This document shows positions 1 to 7,754 of a stretch of DNA of 41,460 nucleotides, piece after piece. This DNA comes from Chloroflexota bacterium (GTDB taxonomy: Bacteria > Chloroflexota > Dormibacteria > CF-121), in the NCBI GenBank assembly GCA_005882775.1, contig VBDY01000125.1, positions 1-41,460 of the forward strand, written 5' to 3'. Numbering within the stretch: the stretch's first letter is position 1; every line of letters starts with the position of its first letter. A model generated the notes under the pieces. It searched no databases and was not told the origin of the DNA. It saw only the letters and a list, made by a program, of their open reading frames with translations. The translations under genes and the position numbers were made by a program.

Positions 1-2
1 GG

Positions 3-3000
3 AATTTCTCCGTACGAATGCCGGTCGGCGCCGACGGGCCCACCGCCCGGGTCGCAAGCGAGATCAACGCGGTCATCGAGCTCAGTGACCGCAACGCCAA
101 GAACCTGGCTGGGGTGGCCCGGGTCATCGGCGCCGTGGCCGAGGGCGACCTCTCGGAGACGATGGATCTCGAGCTCGATGGGAAGCCTCTGGAGGGTCAG
201 TTCCTGCGGACCGCCCGGACGGTCAACTCCATGGTGCGGCAGCTCCGCTCCTTCGCATCAGAAGTAAGCCGGGTGGCACGGGAGGTCGGGACCGAGGGCA
301 AGCTCGGCGGTCAGGCCAACGTGCGCGAGGTGGCGGGCGTCTGGAAGGAGCTGACAGACAACGTCAACTACATGGCGGGAAACCTCACCTCGCAGGTGCG
401 CAACATCGCGGAGGTGACCACCGCGGTAGCCAAAGGCGACCTCTCGAAAAAGATCACGGTTGAGGTTCATGGCGAGATCCTGGAGCTGAAAAACACCATC
501 AACGTGATGGTCGACCAGTTGAACGCGTTCGCGTCCGAGGTCACCCGGGTCGCCCGCGAGGTCGGCACCGAGGGCAAGCTTGGTGGCCAGGCGCAGGTGC
601 AGGGCGTCGGGGGCGTCTGGAAGGACCTGACCGACAACGTGAACTACATGGCCGGCAACCTCACCGCCCAGGTGCGCAACATCGCCGACGTGACCACCGC
701 AGTCGCTCGAGGGGACCTGTCCCGAAAGATCACGGTCGACGTCCGTGGCGAAATCCTCCAGCTGAAGGACACCATCAATGGGATGGTCGACCAGTTGAAT
801 GGGTTCGCAGGAGAGGTCACCCGGGTTGCGCGAGAGGTCGGGACCGAGGGCCGCCTGGGCGGCCAGGCCAGTGTTCCGGGTGCCTCCGGGACCTGGCGAG
901 ACCTGACCGATAACGTGAACCAGCTGGCTGCCAACCTCACCACCCAGGTACGCAACATTGCCGAGGTCACCACCGCGGTTGCTCGGGGCGACCTTTCCCG
1001 GAAGATCTCGGTTGACGTCCGCGGCGAGATTCTCGAGCTGAAGGACACGATCAACGTGATGGTCGACCAGCTGAACGCATTCGCGGGCGAGGTGACCCGG
1101 GTGGCGCGAGAGGTCGGCACCGAAGGCCGCCTCGGTGGGCAGGCGCAGGTACAGGGCGTGGGCGGGGTCTGGAAGGACCTGACCGACAACGTCAACTACA
1201 TGGCCGGCAACCTCACTGCCCAGGTGCGCAACATTGCCGAGGTGACAACCGCGGTCGCCAGGGGCGACCTGTCCAAGAAGGTCACGGTCGATGTGCGCGG
1301 CGAGATCCTGGAGCTGAAGAACACCTTCAACGTCATGGTCGATCAGCTGAACGCATTCGCGGCCGAGGTCACCCGGGTGGCGCGCGAGGTCGGTACCGAG
1401 GGCAAGCTGGGAGGCCAGGCTCAGGTCAAAGGCGTGGCAGGTGTCTGGGAGGAGCTTACCGACAACGTGAACTCGATGGCGGGCAACCTGACCGGTCAGG
1501 TCCGCAACATTGCGGAGGTCACCACCGCGGTCGCCAAGGGCGACCTGTCGAAAAAGATCACGGTCGATGTGCATGGGGAGATCCTCGAGCTGAAGAACAC
1601 CATCAATGGGATGGTCGACCAGCTGAATGCGTTCGCCGGCGAGGTTACGCGCGTCGCCCGTGAGGTCGGCACCGAAGGCCGGCTGGGCGGCCAGGCGTAT
1701 GTCGCGGGAGCCTCTGGGACGTGGCGCGACCTGACCGACAACGTGAACCAGCTGGCTGCCAACCTGACCACCCAGGTGCGCAACATTGCAGAGGTCACCA
1801 CGGCGGTCGCCAAGGGCGATCTGTCCAAGAAGATCACCGTGGACGTTCGGGGCGAAATTCTCGAACTGAAGAACACCATCAACGTCATGGTCGACCAGCT
1901 CAATGCCTTCGCCTCCGAAGTCAGCCGGGTGGCCCGCGAGGTCGGTACCGAGGGAAAGCTGGGTGGTCAGGCCCAGGTCAAGGGGGTGGCCGGCACCTGG
2001 AAGGACCTCACCGACAACGTGAACATGATGGCCGGCAACCTGACCGACCAGGTACGAGGCATCGCCCGGGTCGTCACCGCCGTCGCCAAGGGCGACCTGA
2101 AGAAACAACTCGAGCTGGAGGCCAAGGGTGAGATCGCGTCGTTGGCGGACACCATCAACGAGATGACCGAAACCCTGGCCATCTTCGCCGAGCAGGTCAC
2201 GAGCGTGGCCCGCGAGGTAGGCGTCCAGGGGCAGCTCGGAGGCCAGGCTAGCGTCCCCGGCGCAGCCGGCACCTGGAAAGACCTCACCGACAACGTGAAT
2301 CAGCTGTCCGCCACGCTGACCAACCAGGTGCGGGCGATTGCAGACGTGGCTACCGCCGTCACCCAGGGAGACCTGACCCGCTCCATCCGGGTGGAAGCCA
2401 GTGGGGAAGTGGCGTTGCTCAAGGACAAGATCAACGAGATGATCCGAAACCTTCGCGAGACCACCTTGAAGAACACCGAGCAGGACTGGCTCAAGACCAA
2501 CCTGGCCAAGCACACCAGGATGCTCCAGGGGCAGCGCGACATCGCGGCGGTGTCTCAGATGATCCTGTCCGAGTTAGCCCCCCTGGTACAGGCTCAGCAA
2601 GGGGCGTTTTACGTGGTCGATGGCAGCGAATCGGGGTCCTCCCGGCTGCGATTCGTGGCCGGCTACGCGTATCAGGTCTCGTCGCATCTGCCCGAGGAGT
2701 TCCGGATCGGAGAGGGCCTGGTCGGCCAGTGCGCGCTCGACAAGAAGCGGATCCTGCTGAGCGACGTCCCGCCGGGCTATATCCGGGTTGCATCTGGTCT
2801 CGGCCACGCCGACCCATCGAACATCGTGGTCCTTCCCGTGCTCTTCGAGGGTCAGATCCGTGCGGTGATCGAGTTAGCATCGCTGCAGCAATTCAGCCGC
2901 ACTCACCTCGACTTCCTCGACCAGTTGATGGAGAGCATCGGCATCGTGCTGAACACCATCGAGGCCAACATGCGCACCGAGCAATTGCTCGAGCAATCGC

Positions 3001-3767
3001 AGATTCTGTTTGCGGAGGCGCAGGAGGCCAGCCGGAGCAAGAGCGCCTTCCTGAGCATGGCTGCCCACGAGCTACGCACGCCTCTCTCAGTGGTGATCGG
3101 CTATCTGTCGATGCTTCAGGATGGCACGCTCAAGCCGGAACAGGCGAGCCGCCCCCTCGAGATCCTGATGTCGAAGGCCAAGGAGCTCAACAAGATCGTG
3201 AACGACCTGTTGATGGCGGCCCGAATCGAGGGCGGTACGGTCCCCACCGAGGTGGTGACCCTGGACCTGCGCGAGGTGATTGCAGATGCGCTCACCCGCG
3301 CCGAGCCGCGAGCCATCCTGTTGAAGGCCGACGTCAGCTCAGACCTGCCGTCGGAGCCCGTTTTCATCGACGCCGACCGCGAGCAGATCAGCCGCGTGAT
3401 CGACAACCTGGTCAACAACGCGCTCACCTATAGCACCGCGCAACCCTGGGTGCGGGTGGCCCTTTATGGAGAACCGGAACCTACCGTCGTGGTGGAGGAC
3501 CGGGGCGTCGGCATACCGCCCCAGATGCGCGAGCGGGTGTTCGAACGCTTCGTCCGGGTGGACGACCCCTCGATGGGCCCTCAGCCCGGCACCGGGCTCG
3601 GGCTCTATATCGGCCGCGAGCTGGCCGAGCGCCATGGCGGCTCGCTCACGCTTGACTGGACCGAAGCTGGGAAGGGCAGCCGGTTCATGCTCCGCTTACC
3701 CGGCAGCGTGGGCACAATCCGGCGCGACATCCAGCTGGTTTCGGGCCGGGCCGCCGCCAGCCGCTAG
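3..3767 (+). CDS. Poly-HAMP sensor histidine kinase of the fungal Nik1/group III type, 5' truncated by window edge
   Basis: A cytosolic-type sensor kinase. The frame is open to the left edge, and the residues before the first ATG (position 18) read NFSVR, which continues naturally into MPVGADG as a HAMP-like segment, so the true start lies upstream. Numbering from that ATG: residues about 35-840 hold a long array of 92-residue HAMP repeats (each with [21 protein letters not shown] and [12 protein letters not shown] type motifs). A GAF-like domain follows at about 840-975, then a helical linker, a HisKA domain with H-box [10 protein letters not shown] (phosphoacceptor His near 1017) and a HATPase_c with N-box DNLVNNA, G1 DRGVGIP and G2 GTGLGLYI. 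There is no C-terminal receiver, unlike fungal Nik1 hybrid kinases, which share this repeat. No transmembrane segment is visible in the part present. Signal and partner are unknown; the next gene is another kinase. Confidence 0.93.
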   Translation, partial: NFSVRMPVGADGPTARVASEINAVIELSDRNAKNLAGVARVIGAVAEGDLSETMDLELDGKPLEGQFLRTARTVNSMVRQLRSFASEVSRVAREVGTEGKLGGQANVREVAGVWKELTDNVNYMAGNLTSQVRNIAEVTTAVAKGDLSKKITVEVHGEILELKNTINVMVDQLNAFASEVTRVAREVGTEGKLGGQAQVQGVGGVWKDLTDNVNYMAGNLTAQVRNIADVTTAVARGDLSRKITVDVRGEILQLKDTINGMVDQLNGFAGEVTRVAREVGTEGRLGGQASVPGASGTWRDLTDNVNQLAANLTTQVRNIAEVTTAVARGDLSRKISVDVRGEILELKDTINVMVDQLNAFAGEVTRVAREVGTEGRLGGQAQVQGVGGVWKDLTDNVNYMAGNLTAQVRNIAEVTTAVARGDLSKKVTVDVRGEILELKNTFNVMVDQLNAFAAEVTRVAREVGTEGKLGGQAQVKGVAGVWEELTDNVNSMAGNLTGQVRNIAEVTTAVAKGDLSKKITVDVHGEILELKNTINGMVDQLNAFAGEVTRVAREVGTEGRLGGQAYVAGASGTWRDLTDNVNQLAANLTTQVRNIAEVTTAVAKGDLSKKITVDVRGEILELKNTINVMVDQLNAFASEVSRVAREVGTEGKLGGQAQVKGVAGTWKDLTDNVNMMAGNLTDQVRGIARVVTAVAKGDLKKQLELEAKGEIASLADTINEMTETLAIFAEQVTSVAREVGVQGQLGGQASVPGAAGTWKDLTDNVNQLSATLTNQVRAIADVATAVTQGDLTRSIRVEASGEVALLKDKINEMIRNLRETTLKNTEQDWLKTNLAKHTRMLQGQRDIAAVSQMILSELAPLVQAQQGAFYVVDGSESGSSRLRFVAGYAYQVSSHLPEEFRIGEGLVGQCALDKKRILLSDVPPGYIRVASGLGHADPSNIVVLPVLFEGQIRAVIELASLQQFSRTHLDFLDQLMESIGIVLNTIEANMRTEQLLEQSQILFAEAQEASRSKSAFLSMAAHELRTPLSVVIGYLSMLQDGTLKPEQASRPLEILMSKAKELNKIVNDLLMAARIEGGTVPTEVVTLDLREVIADALTRAEPRAILLKADVSSDLPSEPVFIDADREQISRVIDNLVNNALTYSTAQPWVRVALYGEPEPTVVVEDRGVGIPPQMRERVFERFVRVDDPSMGPQPGTGLGLYIGRELAERHGGSLTLDWTEAGKGSRFMLRLPGSVGTIRRDIQLVSGRAAASR
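399..2330 (+). repeat. Seven tandem 276-bp (92-codon) HAMP units inside the kinase gene
   Basis: Unit boundaries fall exactly every 276 bp at 399, 675, 951, 1227, 1503, 1779 and 2055, each starting at the codon for R in the RNIAEV or RGIARV motif. A more diverged unit precedes (about 123-398) and a half unit follows from 2331. Units 951-1226 and 1503-1778 begin after the same [19 protein letters not shown] segment, and units 675-950 and 1227-1502 begin after the same [20 protein letters not shown] segment, which suggests duplication of two-to-three-unit blocks. The last complete unit (2055-2330) is the most diverged in sequence ([19 protein letters not shown]). Confidence 0.95.
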
Positions 3768-3810
3768 CCTTTCCGCGCCAGGGCGCAACGCAGCCGGCCG
3801 TGGAAAGTAT

Positions 3811-3816
3811 TATAAT
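3811..3816 (+). promoter_or_regulatory. Possible -10 element (TATAAT) ahead of the second kinase gene
   Basis: A perfect TATAAT lies in the 172-bp gap between the two kinase genes, about 124 nt before the ATG at 3940. No convincing -35 is seen 16-18 nt upstream. A small inverted repeat (CCCTC 3836-3840, GAGGG 3847-3851) follows. Otherwise the gap holds nothing I recognise. Confidence 0.35.
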
Positions 3817-3939
3817 GGCGATGTCACATATATAACCCTCAGGAGCGAGGGGCTTGGGGGCGGGAGGCTAGAAGGGCATGGCCACAACCCACGGCCCGCC
3901 GAGGCAGCTAATCGCCACGGTCATCCTGACTGAGGCAAC

Positions 3940-5124
3940 ATGAGCTCGGCTGAGGAACGCATCGCAATCGGTCGCGCCGGGGAGCTCGACGAGTTGCTGG
4001 CCGGCGTTTTTGCTGTGCTACCTGCCGCCCTGGCGCTGTTTGGTGCAACCGACGGTGACTTTCGAATCGTCCAGTGGAACGACGATTTCGAACGTCTGCT
4101 CGGAGCGGACCGCCGGCTCGTCCCCGGGGAAACCCTGGAGGAGGTCTTTCATCGCGCCGAGCGCCAGGCGATCACCGAGCTCTTCCGCAGGGTTCGCGCC
4201 TCGAAAGAACCTGGTGGTCTGTTTGCGCCCGATTTCGAGCGCCCGGGCCCGGCAATGGCGACCATCCTGTGGAACCTGGACGCGTATCCCGTGATCGGGG
4301 AGGGTGGCCGCGTCACCCACATCGTCGCGGTCGCCCAGCGGACCCTCGAACGGCTGGCCGCCCGTGAGCGGCAGGCCCGCGAGACGGTGCGGTTGCGGGA
4401 GCGCGCGGAGCATCTCCAGGAGCTGGAGAGGGCAAAGTCGGAATTCCTCAACCTCGCCTCCCACGAGCTCCGCGGCCCGGCCGCCACTCTGCGCGGCTAT
4501 CTGTCGATGCTCGAAGACGGTTCCCTCGGCAAGCTGCCGGACAGCGTCGAGGCGGTGCTGCCCATGCTCAAGGCGAAGGCGTTGCAGATCAACATGCTGG
4601 CCAACGAGATGGTCGAAGCGGCCCGTCTCGAGGACAAGAGCATCCAGCTGACACTGCGGCCACTCGCCCTCCGCGACCTGATCACGCGCAGCCTCGAGAA
4701 TGCGCGGCTGCAGGCGACAGCGCGGCACAGGATCCGGTTCGACGACCGAACGGGCCGGCCGGTCACGGTGCTCGGGGACACCATGCGCCTGGACATCATC
4801 GTGAGCAACCTGGTGGACAACGCCGTGAAGTACTCGCCGCTGGGTGGTGACGTCGACGTGGTGCTCTCGATCGCAGGTGAGCTGGTTCTGGTGAGCGTGC
4901 GCGATCACGGGATCGGCATCGCCCCCGAGGACATAGAGCATCTCTTCGTCCGGTTCAGCCGCCTGGCGGTCAAGGAGTTGAGCGACGTACCGGGCACCGG
5001 GCTCGGGCTCTACCTGGCTCGGGAGCTGGCCCGGTTGCACGGCGGCGACATCATGGCGATCTCCCGCAAGGGCCAAGGGAGTGAGTTCACGCTCAGCCTC
5101 CCGCTCCTCCACGGTACCGGGTAG
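3940..5124 (+). CDS. PAS-domain sensor histidine kinase
   Basis: A soluble sensor kinase of 394 aa. An N-terminal PAS-like domain (about 15-130; motifs ATDGDFRIVQWNDDFERLLG and NLDAYPV) is followed by a short coiled coil (about 130-165), a HisKA domain with H-box NLASHELRGP (His near residue 175) and a HATPase_c with N-box DNAVKYSPLGG, G1 RDHGIGIAPED and G2 GTGLGLYLA. The usual Thr of HELRTP, which helps phosphatase activity in many HisKA kinases, is Gly here. There are no membrane segments. GAGG at 3932-3935 precedes the ATG. It follows the poly-HAMP kinase on the same strand, with no response regulator adjacent; the nearest stand-alone receiver is at 36969. The partner is unknown. Confidence 0.9.
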   Translation: MSSAEERIAIGRAGELDELLAGVFAVLPAALALFGATDGDFRIVQWNDDFERLLGADRRLVPGETLEEVFHRAERQAITELFRRVRASKEPGGLFAPDFERPGPAMATILWNLDAYPVIGEGGRVTHIVAVAQRTLERLAARERQARETVRLRERAEHLQELERAKSEFLNLASHELRGPAATLRGYLSMLEDGSLGKLPDSVEAVLPMLKAKALQINMLANEMVEAARLEDKSIQLTLRPLALRDLITRSLENARLQATARHRIRFDDRTGRPVTVLGDTMRLDIIVSNLVDNAVKYSPLGGDVDVVLSIAGELVLVSVRDHGIGIAPEDIEHLFVRFSRLAVKELSDVPGTGLGLYLARELARLHGGDIMAISRKGQGSEFTLSLPLLHGTG

Positions 5125-5126
5125 GG

Positions 5127-5735
5127 GTGTCACCCGCTACCGCTCAGCAGACCCTGCCGGAGCTTCGCCAGGCGGCCGCATCGTGTAAAGCCTGTGACCT
5201 CTGGCAGACAGGCACCCAGACAGTCTTCGGTGAGGGCAAGTCCGGAGCCGCGGTCATGTTCGTGGGCGAGCAACCAGGCGACCGCGAAGACATCGAAGGG
5301 AAGCCATTCGTCGGCCCGGCCGGTCGAATGCTAGACCAGGCGCTGGTCGAGGCAGGCATCGACCGCGCAGCCGTCTATGTCACCAACGCCGTCAAGCACT
5401 TCAAATGGACAGCAAAGGGGAAGCGGCGTCTGCACCAGAAGCCCAATGCGGGGGAGATCAGCGCTTGCCGGCCCTGGCTCGACGCCGAGATTGCCGCGGT
5501 CCAGCCGCATGTGATCGTGTGTCTGGGGGCCACCGCAGCCCAGGCTCTGCTTGGCCGCGAGTTCCGAGTCTCAACGCAGCGTGGCCAGTTCCTCAGCCGG
5601 CCCGGCCTGCCCCTGCTGTTCGCCACTGTGCACCCGTCCTCGATCCTGCGCGCCCTGGACGATGAAACTCGGGAGCTTGAGATGGCGGCCTTTGTCCGGG
5701 ACCTGACGCTGGTGGCTCGCCGCCTGAATCACTAG
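5127..5735 (+). CDS. udgX: UdgX-type uracil-DNA glycosylase (covalent-trapping family)
   Basis: A 202-aa member of the UDG superfamily, close to family 4 but of the UdgX class. Motif A is GEQPGDRED (residues 47-55), as in UdgX. The UdgX-specific loop reads KRRLH (99-103), where mycobacterial UdgX has KRRIH; the His (here H103) is known to form a covalent bond with the abasic sugar after uracil excision. Motif B is HPSSILRA. Four cysteines fit the [4Fe-4S] ligands: C20 and C23 (CKAC), C114 and C132. The GTG start lies 2 bp after the kinase stop, so the two genes may be co-transcribed. Known UdgX proteins remove uracil and stay attached to DNA, with release and repair depending on RecA-linked processes; that role is assumed here by family. 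The nearby SOS mutasome (7077-12329) fits a damage-response setting. Confidence 0.93.
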   Translation: MSPATAQQTLPELRQAAASCKACDLWQTGTQTVFGEGKSGAAVMFVGEQPGDREDIEGKPFVGPAGRMLDQALVEAGIDRAAVYVTNAVKHFKWTAKGKRRLHQKPNAGEISACRPWLDAEIAAVQPHVIVCLGATAAQALLGREFRVSTQRGQFLSRPGLPLLFATVHPSSILRALDDETRELEMAAFVRDLTLVARRLNH

Positions 5736-5752
5736 CGCGGCCGCCGACAGCG

Positions 5753-5758
5753 TAAACT
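5753..5758 (+). promoter_or_regulatory. Possible -10 element for the tRNA-Ser gene
   Basis: TAAACT lies 17 nt before the mature tRNA 5' end, at a suitable distance for a short 5' leader. No clear -35 is visible, so support is weak. Confidence 0.35.
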
Positions 5759-5775
5759 CTTACCGCTTACCTCGC

Positions 5776-5864
5776 GGGGAGGTGGCAGAGTGGTCGAATG
5801 CGAGCGCCTGCTAAGCGCTTGAGCGGGCTTTTCCGCTCCCCGGGTTCGAATCCCGGCCTTCCCG
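5776..5864 (+). tRNA. tRNA-Ser (anticodon GCT)
   Basis: An 89-nt class II tRNA. Acceptor strands 5776-5782 (GGGGAGG) and 5857-5863 (CCTTCCC) pair with one G-U wobble; the discriminator is G5864, as is usual for tRNA-Ser. The anticodon stem is AGCGC/GCGCT (5803-5807 and 5815-5819) around a seven-base loop CTGCTAA, with anticodon GCT at 5810-5812, reading AGC/AGU. A long variable arm spans about 5820-5839. The T-arm is CCGGG-TTCGAAT-CCCGG (5840-5856). CCA is not encoded (TTCC follows). The minus-strand DUF72 gene runs into this tRNA and stops inside it. Confidence 0.96.
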
Positions 5865-6611
5865 TTCCACCTCAAGGCCCAGCAGTTCCTTGAGGGTGCG
5901 CGCGTTCTCGACGGCGTATCCTTCCATGTCGTTGTTGAAGTAGGCGTAGACTGCCAGGCCGCTGTCTCGCCAACCGGCGATCCGGTCACGCCACCCTTCC
6001 AGCCCTGCGCGCGCATAGCCGATGCCATCCGATGGCAGGTGGAAACGGATGTAGGTAAAGTCGGTGGTCACCTCCAGCAGCTGCGGCATCTTCGGATGAT
6101 CGGGAATGCAGAGCGCGATCCGGTGAGCCCGCAGGCGCTCGAAAACCGGCGGCACCAGCCAGGACGCATGACGGAACACCAGCGCGAAGCGCTCCGTCGT
6201 GGGCAGCATCGGCAGGAAGCGGTCGAGCCGTTCCAGGTCGTAGGCGAAGTTCGCCTGAAACTGGAAGAGGATGGGGCCGATCTTTTCACCCAGGCGACGG
6301 GCGGGCTCTACCACCAGGTCGACCGACTTCTGCTCTACCTGAAGCCGCCGGATGTGGCTGATGTATCGACTGCCCTTGACGGCGAAGAGAAAGCCGGCCG
6401 GCGCCTGGTTTGCCCACGCCTCAAAACGCTCGGGTGGGGGCTGCCGGTAAAACGAGTTGTTCAGCTCCACCGTGTCGAAGTGCCGCGCGTAGAAGGCGAA
6501 GTGCTCGCGCGCGGGCAGTTTCGGCGGATAGAACCGGTCGCGCCAGTGCGGGTAGGACCAACCCGAGGTTCCGATGCGGACCGGCGCAGATCGCGCTCGT
6601 GCTTGGGTCAA
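5811..6611 (-). CDS. DUF72 family protein (YecE-like TIM barrel)
   Basis: A 266-aa DUF72 protein; biochemical role not established. Family hallmarks: RIGTSGWSYPHWRDRFYP near the N-terminus, HFDTVELNNSFYR, FAVKGSRYISH, GPILFQFQ, and AYFNNDMEGYAVENA near the C-terminus, after which these proteins usually end at about LLG. Here translation continues about 19 residues (EREGRDSNPGSGKARSSA), which are simply the antisense of the tRNA-Ser T-arm, variable arm and anticodon, and stops at 5811. The native stop was therefore lost or never existed. The start is TTG at 6611; no ATG or GTG upstream of RIGTSGW fits, so the exact start is uncertain. It is divergent from the RAM-domain gene. Confidence 0.87.
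   Translation of the reverse strand: MTQARARSAPVRIGTSGWSYPHWRDRFYPPKLPAREHFAFYARHFDTVELNNSFYRQPPPERFEAWANQAPAGFLFAVKGSRYISHIRRLQVEQKSVDLVVEPARRLGEKIGPILFQFQANFAYDLERLDRFLPMLPTTERFALVFRHASWLVPPVFERLRAHRIALCIPDHPKMPQLLEVTTDFTYIRFHLPSDGIGYARAGLEGWRDRIAGWRDSGLAVYAYFNNDMEGYAVENARTLKELLGLEVEREGRDSNPGSGKARSSA
5870..5895. repeat. Inverted repeat just 3' of tRNA-Ser, possible processing or termination hairpin
   Basis: CCTCAAGG (5870-5877) and CCTTGAGG (5888-5895) are perfect complements around a 10-nt loop, starting 6 nt after the tRNA discriminator. There is no T-tract, so intrinsic termination is doubtful. It also lies inside the DUF72 coding region. Confidence 0.45.
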
Positions 6612-6639
6612 GGCTGGACTCGCCTGTCCTGCAAGCCAA

Positions 6640-6645
6640 TATACT
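6640..6645 (+). promoter_or_regulatory. -10 element of the RAM-domain gene, near-leaderless
   Basis: TATACT ends 10 nt before the ATG at 6656. TGGACT at 6615-6620 is a possible -35 with a long 19-nt spacer. Transcription would begin within a few nt of the start codon, so there is no room for a ribosome binding site. Confidence 0.5.
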
Positions 6646-6655
6646 GGGCACGTCC

Positions 6656-6949
6656 ATGGTCACCGCCATCGTTTTGATCGAGGCGGAACGCGCTGCCATT
6701 GCCCGTCTCGGTCCGGCGCTTGCTGATGTCCGGGGCGTCGCCGAAGCCTACTCGGTGACCGGTGAGTTCGACTTCGTGGTAGTGGTGCGAGTCAAGGACC
6801 ACGAGGAGGTCGCCGAGGTGGTGACCAACCGGCTGGCCCAGATCCCGGGCATTGTCCGGACGCGAACTCACGTCGCCTTCAAGGTCTACTCTCGCCATGA
6901 CCTCGAAGCCATGTTCAGCGTCGGTCTGCCCGGCGAAGTCCGCCAGTAG
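6656..6949 (+). CDS. Stand-alone Lrp/AsnC-type RAM (ligand-binding) domain protein
   Basis: A 97-aa protein made only of the alpha/beta RAM domain that forms the effector-binding part of Lrp/AsnC regulators: VTAIVLIEAERAAIARLGPA, then RGVAEAYSVTGEFDFVVVVRV, then IPGIVRTRTHVAFKVYS. The helix-turn-helix half is absent. Such free RAM proteins usually assemble into dimers or decamers and may bind amino acids; the specific ligand is unknown. ATG 6656 is chosen because it starts the domain exactly and sits 10 nt behind a TATACT -10 element; the frame is open further upstream but that part is antisense to DUF72. Confidence 0.87.
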   Translation: MVTAIVLIEAERAAIARLGPALADVRGVAEAYSVTGEFDFVVVVRVKDHEEVAEVVTNRLAQIPGIVRTRTHVAFKVYSRHDLEAMFSVGLPGEVRQ

Positions 6950-6968
6950 CCCGATTTTCCTCAAGGTC

Positions 6969-6997
6969 TTGACTATCGAACATTTGTTCGATAGCAT
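6969..6997 (+). promoter_or_regulatory. SOS promoter of imuA (-35 TTGACT, -10 TAGCAT)
   Basis: TTGACT (6969-6974) and TAGCAT (6992-6997) are separated by exactly 17 nt. The LexA palindrome occupies the spacer, so repressor binding would block RNA polymerase directly. Confidence 0.72.
6973..6994. promoter_or_regulatory. LexA operator (SOS box)
   Basis: A 22-bp palindrome with perfect 9-bp arms CTATCGAAC and GTTCGATAG around ATTT. The core CGAAC-N4-GTTCG matches the GAAC-N4-GTTC LexA boxes of Gram-positive and related bacteria. It lies between the -35 and -10 and upstream of the ImuA-ImuB-DnaE2 operon, a classic LexA regulon. Confidence 0.9.
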
Positions 6998-7003
6998 CTG
7001 GAA

Positions 7004-7044
7004 GGAGCCTCCACTTCCCACCTAGCTTCCCCCCTGGAGGCTCC
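7004..7044 (+). repeat. Leader hairpin in the imuA 5' untranslated region
   Basis: GGAGCCTCCA (7004-7013) and TGGAGGCTCC (7035-7044) are perfect 10-bp complements around a 21-nt C/T-rich loop, located between the SOS promoter and the imuA start at 7077. No T-tract follows. It could affect mRNA stability or translation; this is inference. Confidence 0.6.
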
Positions 7045-7076
7045 GCCGTCTTTCCATTCCGCAATTCGAGGCAGGT

Positions 7077-7754
7077 ATGTCGGACCGTCTCCAGCAAGCC
7101 ATCACGGTGCTCCAGACCCGCTTCGGGAACGCGGCACCGCGCCCGGCGGAGCCGGCGGCACCAGCCCGGTCTTCCGGGTTTCCCCAGGTCGATGAGCTGA
7201 CCGGCATCGGTGGCTGGCCGGTGGGACGGTTGAGCCTGCTGGCCGGCTCAAGAGGCTCCGGCAAGCGGACACTGGCTCAGCAAAGCGTTGCCCACGCCAC
7301 CCGCGAGGGGGCGACCGTCTATATCGATTTTCCCGGGCGCCTGGACCCGGAATTCCTGACCCGGCTGGGGGCGGATCTGGACCGGCTGCTGATCGTCCGG
7401 CCGCGGTCGATCCGGGAAGCCATGGAGAGCGCTGGCGTGCTGGCCCGGGCCGGCGCCGACCTGGTCTGTCTGGACCTGCCTTTGGCCGGCGATGCTCGGA
7501 TCGAGGGTGAGCTTCCTCACCTGTTGCACCGCGCGGTTGACGCCGGCTGCACCCTGCTACTGATCCACGAGGCGCAGCTCGATGACCCGGTCCGCTATTA
7601 CGCCAGCCTGATCCTCAAGCTCGAGCGGCGAGACTGGATATTCACGCGCGCCGCGGACCTGGCCGGGATCGAAGTCGAAGCTATGGTGACCAAGAACCGG
7701 CTGGCGGCGCCCGGCCGGCGGACGCGCCTCACCCTCACATATCCCGACCGATGA
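7077..7754 (+). CDS. imuA: ImuA-like RecA-fold mutasome protein
   Basis: A 225-aa RecA-like protein at the head of the SOS mutasome operon. It has a P-loop-like GSRGSGK (residues 57-63), a likely Walker B region (ADLVCLDLPLAG) and a RecA-type C-terminal strand region (MVTKNRLAAPGRRTRLTL). In ImuA/ImuA'-type systems this protein supports the ImuB-DnaE2 translesion complex by contacting RecA and ImuB. Identification rests on fold motifs plus position directly before ImuB. It is controlled by the LexA-box promoter at 6969-6997. Its stop overlaps the imuB start by 4 bp (ATGA), implying translational coupling. An assignment merely as a SulA/RecA-like protein would be the alternative name. Confidence 0.87.
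   Translation: MSDRLQQAITVLQTRFGNAAPRPAEPAAPARSSGFPQVDELTGIGGWPVGRLSLLAGSRGSGKRTLAQQSVAHATREGATVYIDFPGRLDPEFLTRLGADLDRLLIVRPRSIREAMESAGVLARAGADLVCLDLPLAGDARIEGELPHLLHRAVDAGCTLLLIHEAQLDDPVRYYASLILKLERRDWIFTRAADLAGIEVEAMVTKNRLAAPGRRTRLTLTYPDR

Noticed and set aside
399-2330. Periodic repeats considered as a CRISPR or satellite array
   Set aside because: Units are 276 bp without spacers, stay in frame and encode HAMP domains.
258-2513. A 751-codon open frame on the minus strand
   Set aside because: It lies antisense to the HAMP array; its periodicity copies the 276-bp repeat, and the plus-strand protein has clear domains.
4018-5133. A 371-codon minus-strand open frame
   Set aside because: It is antisense to a sensor kinase with intact motifs; a product of GC-rich codon usage.
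5776-5864. tRNA-Ser as an attachment site for an integrated element
   Set aside because: No integrase, no repeated tRNA 3' end and no phage-like genes were seen.
6410-6655. N-terminal extension of the RAM-domain protein
   Set aside because: It is antisense to the DUF72 start and has no Lrp helix-turn-helix; the promoter at 6640 lies after it.
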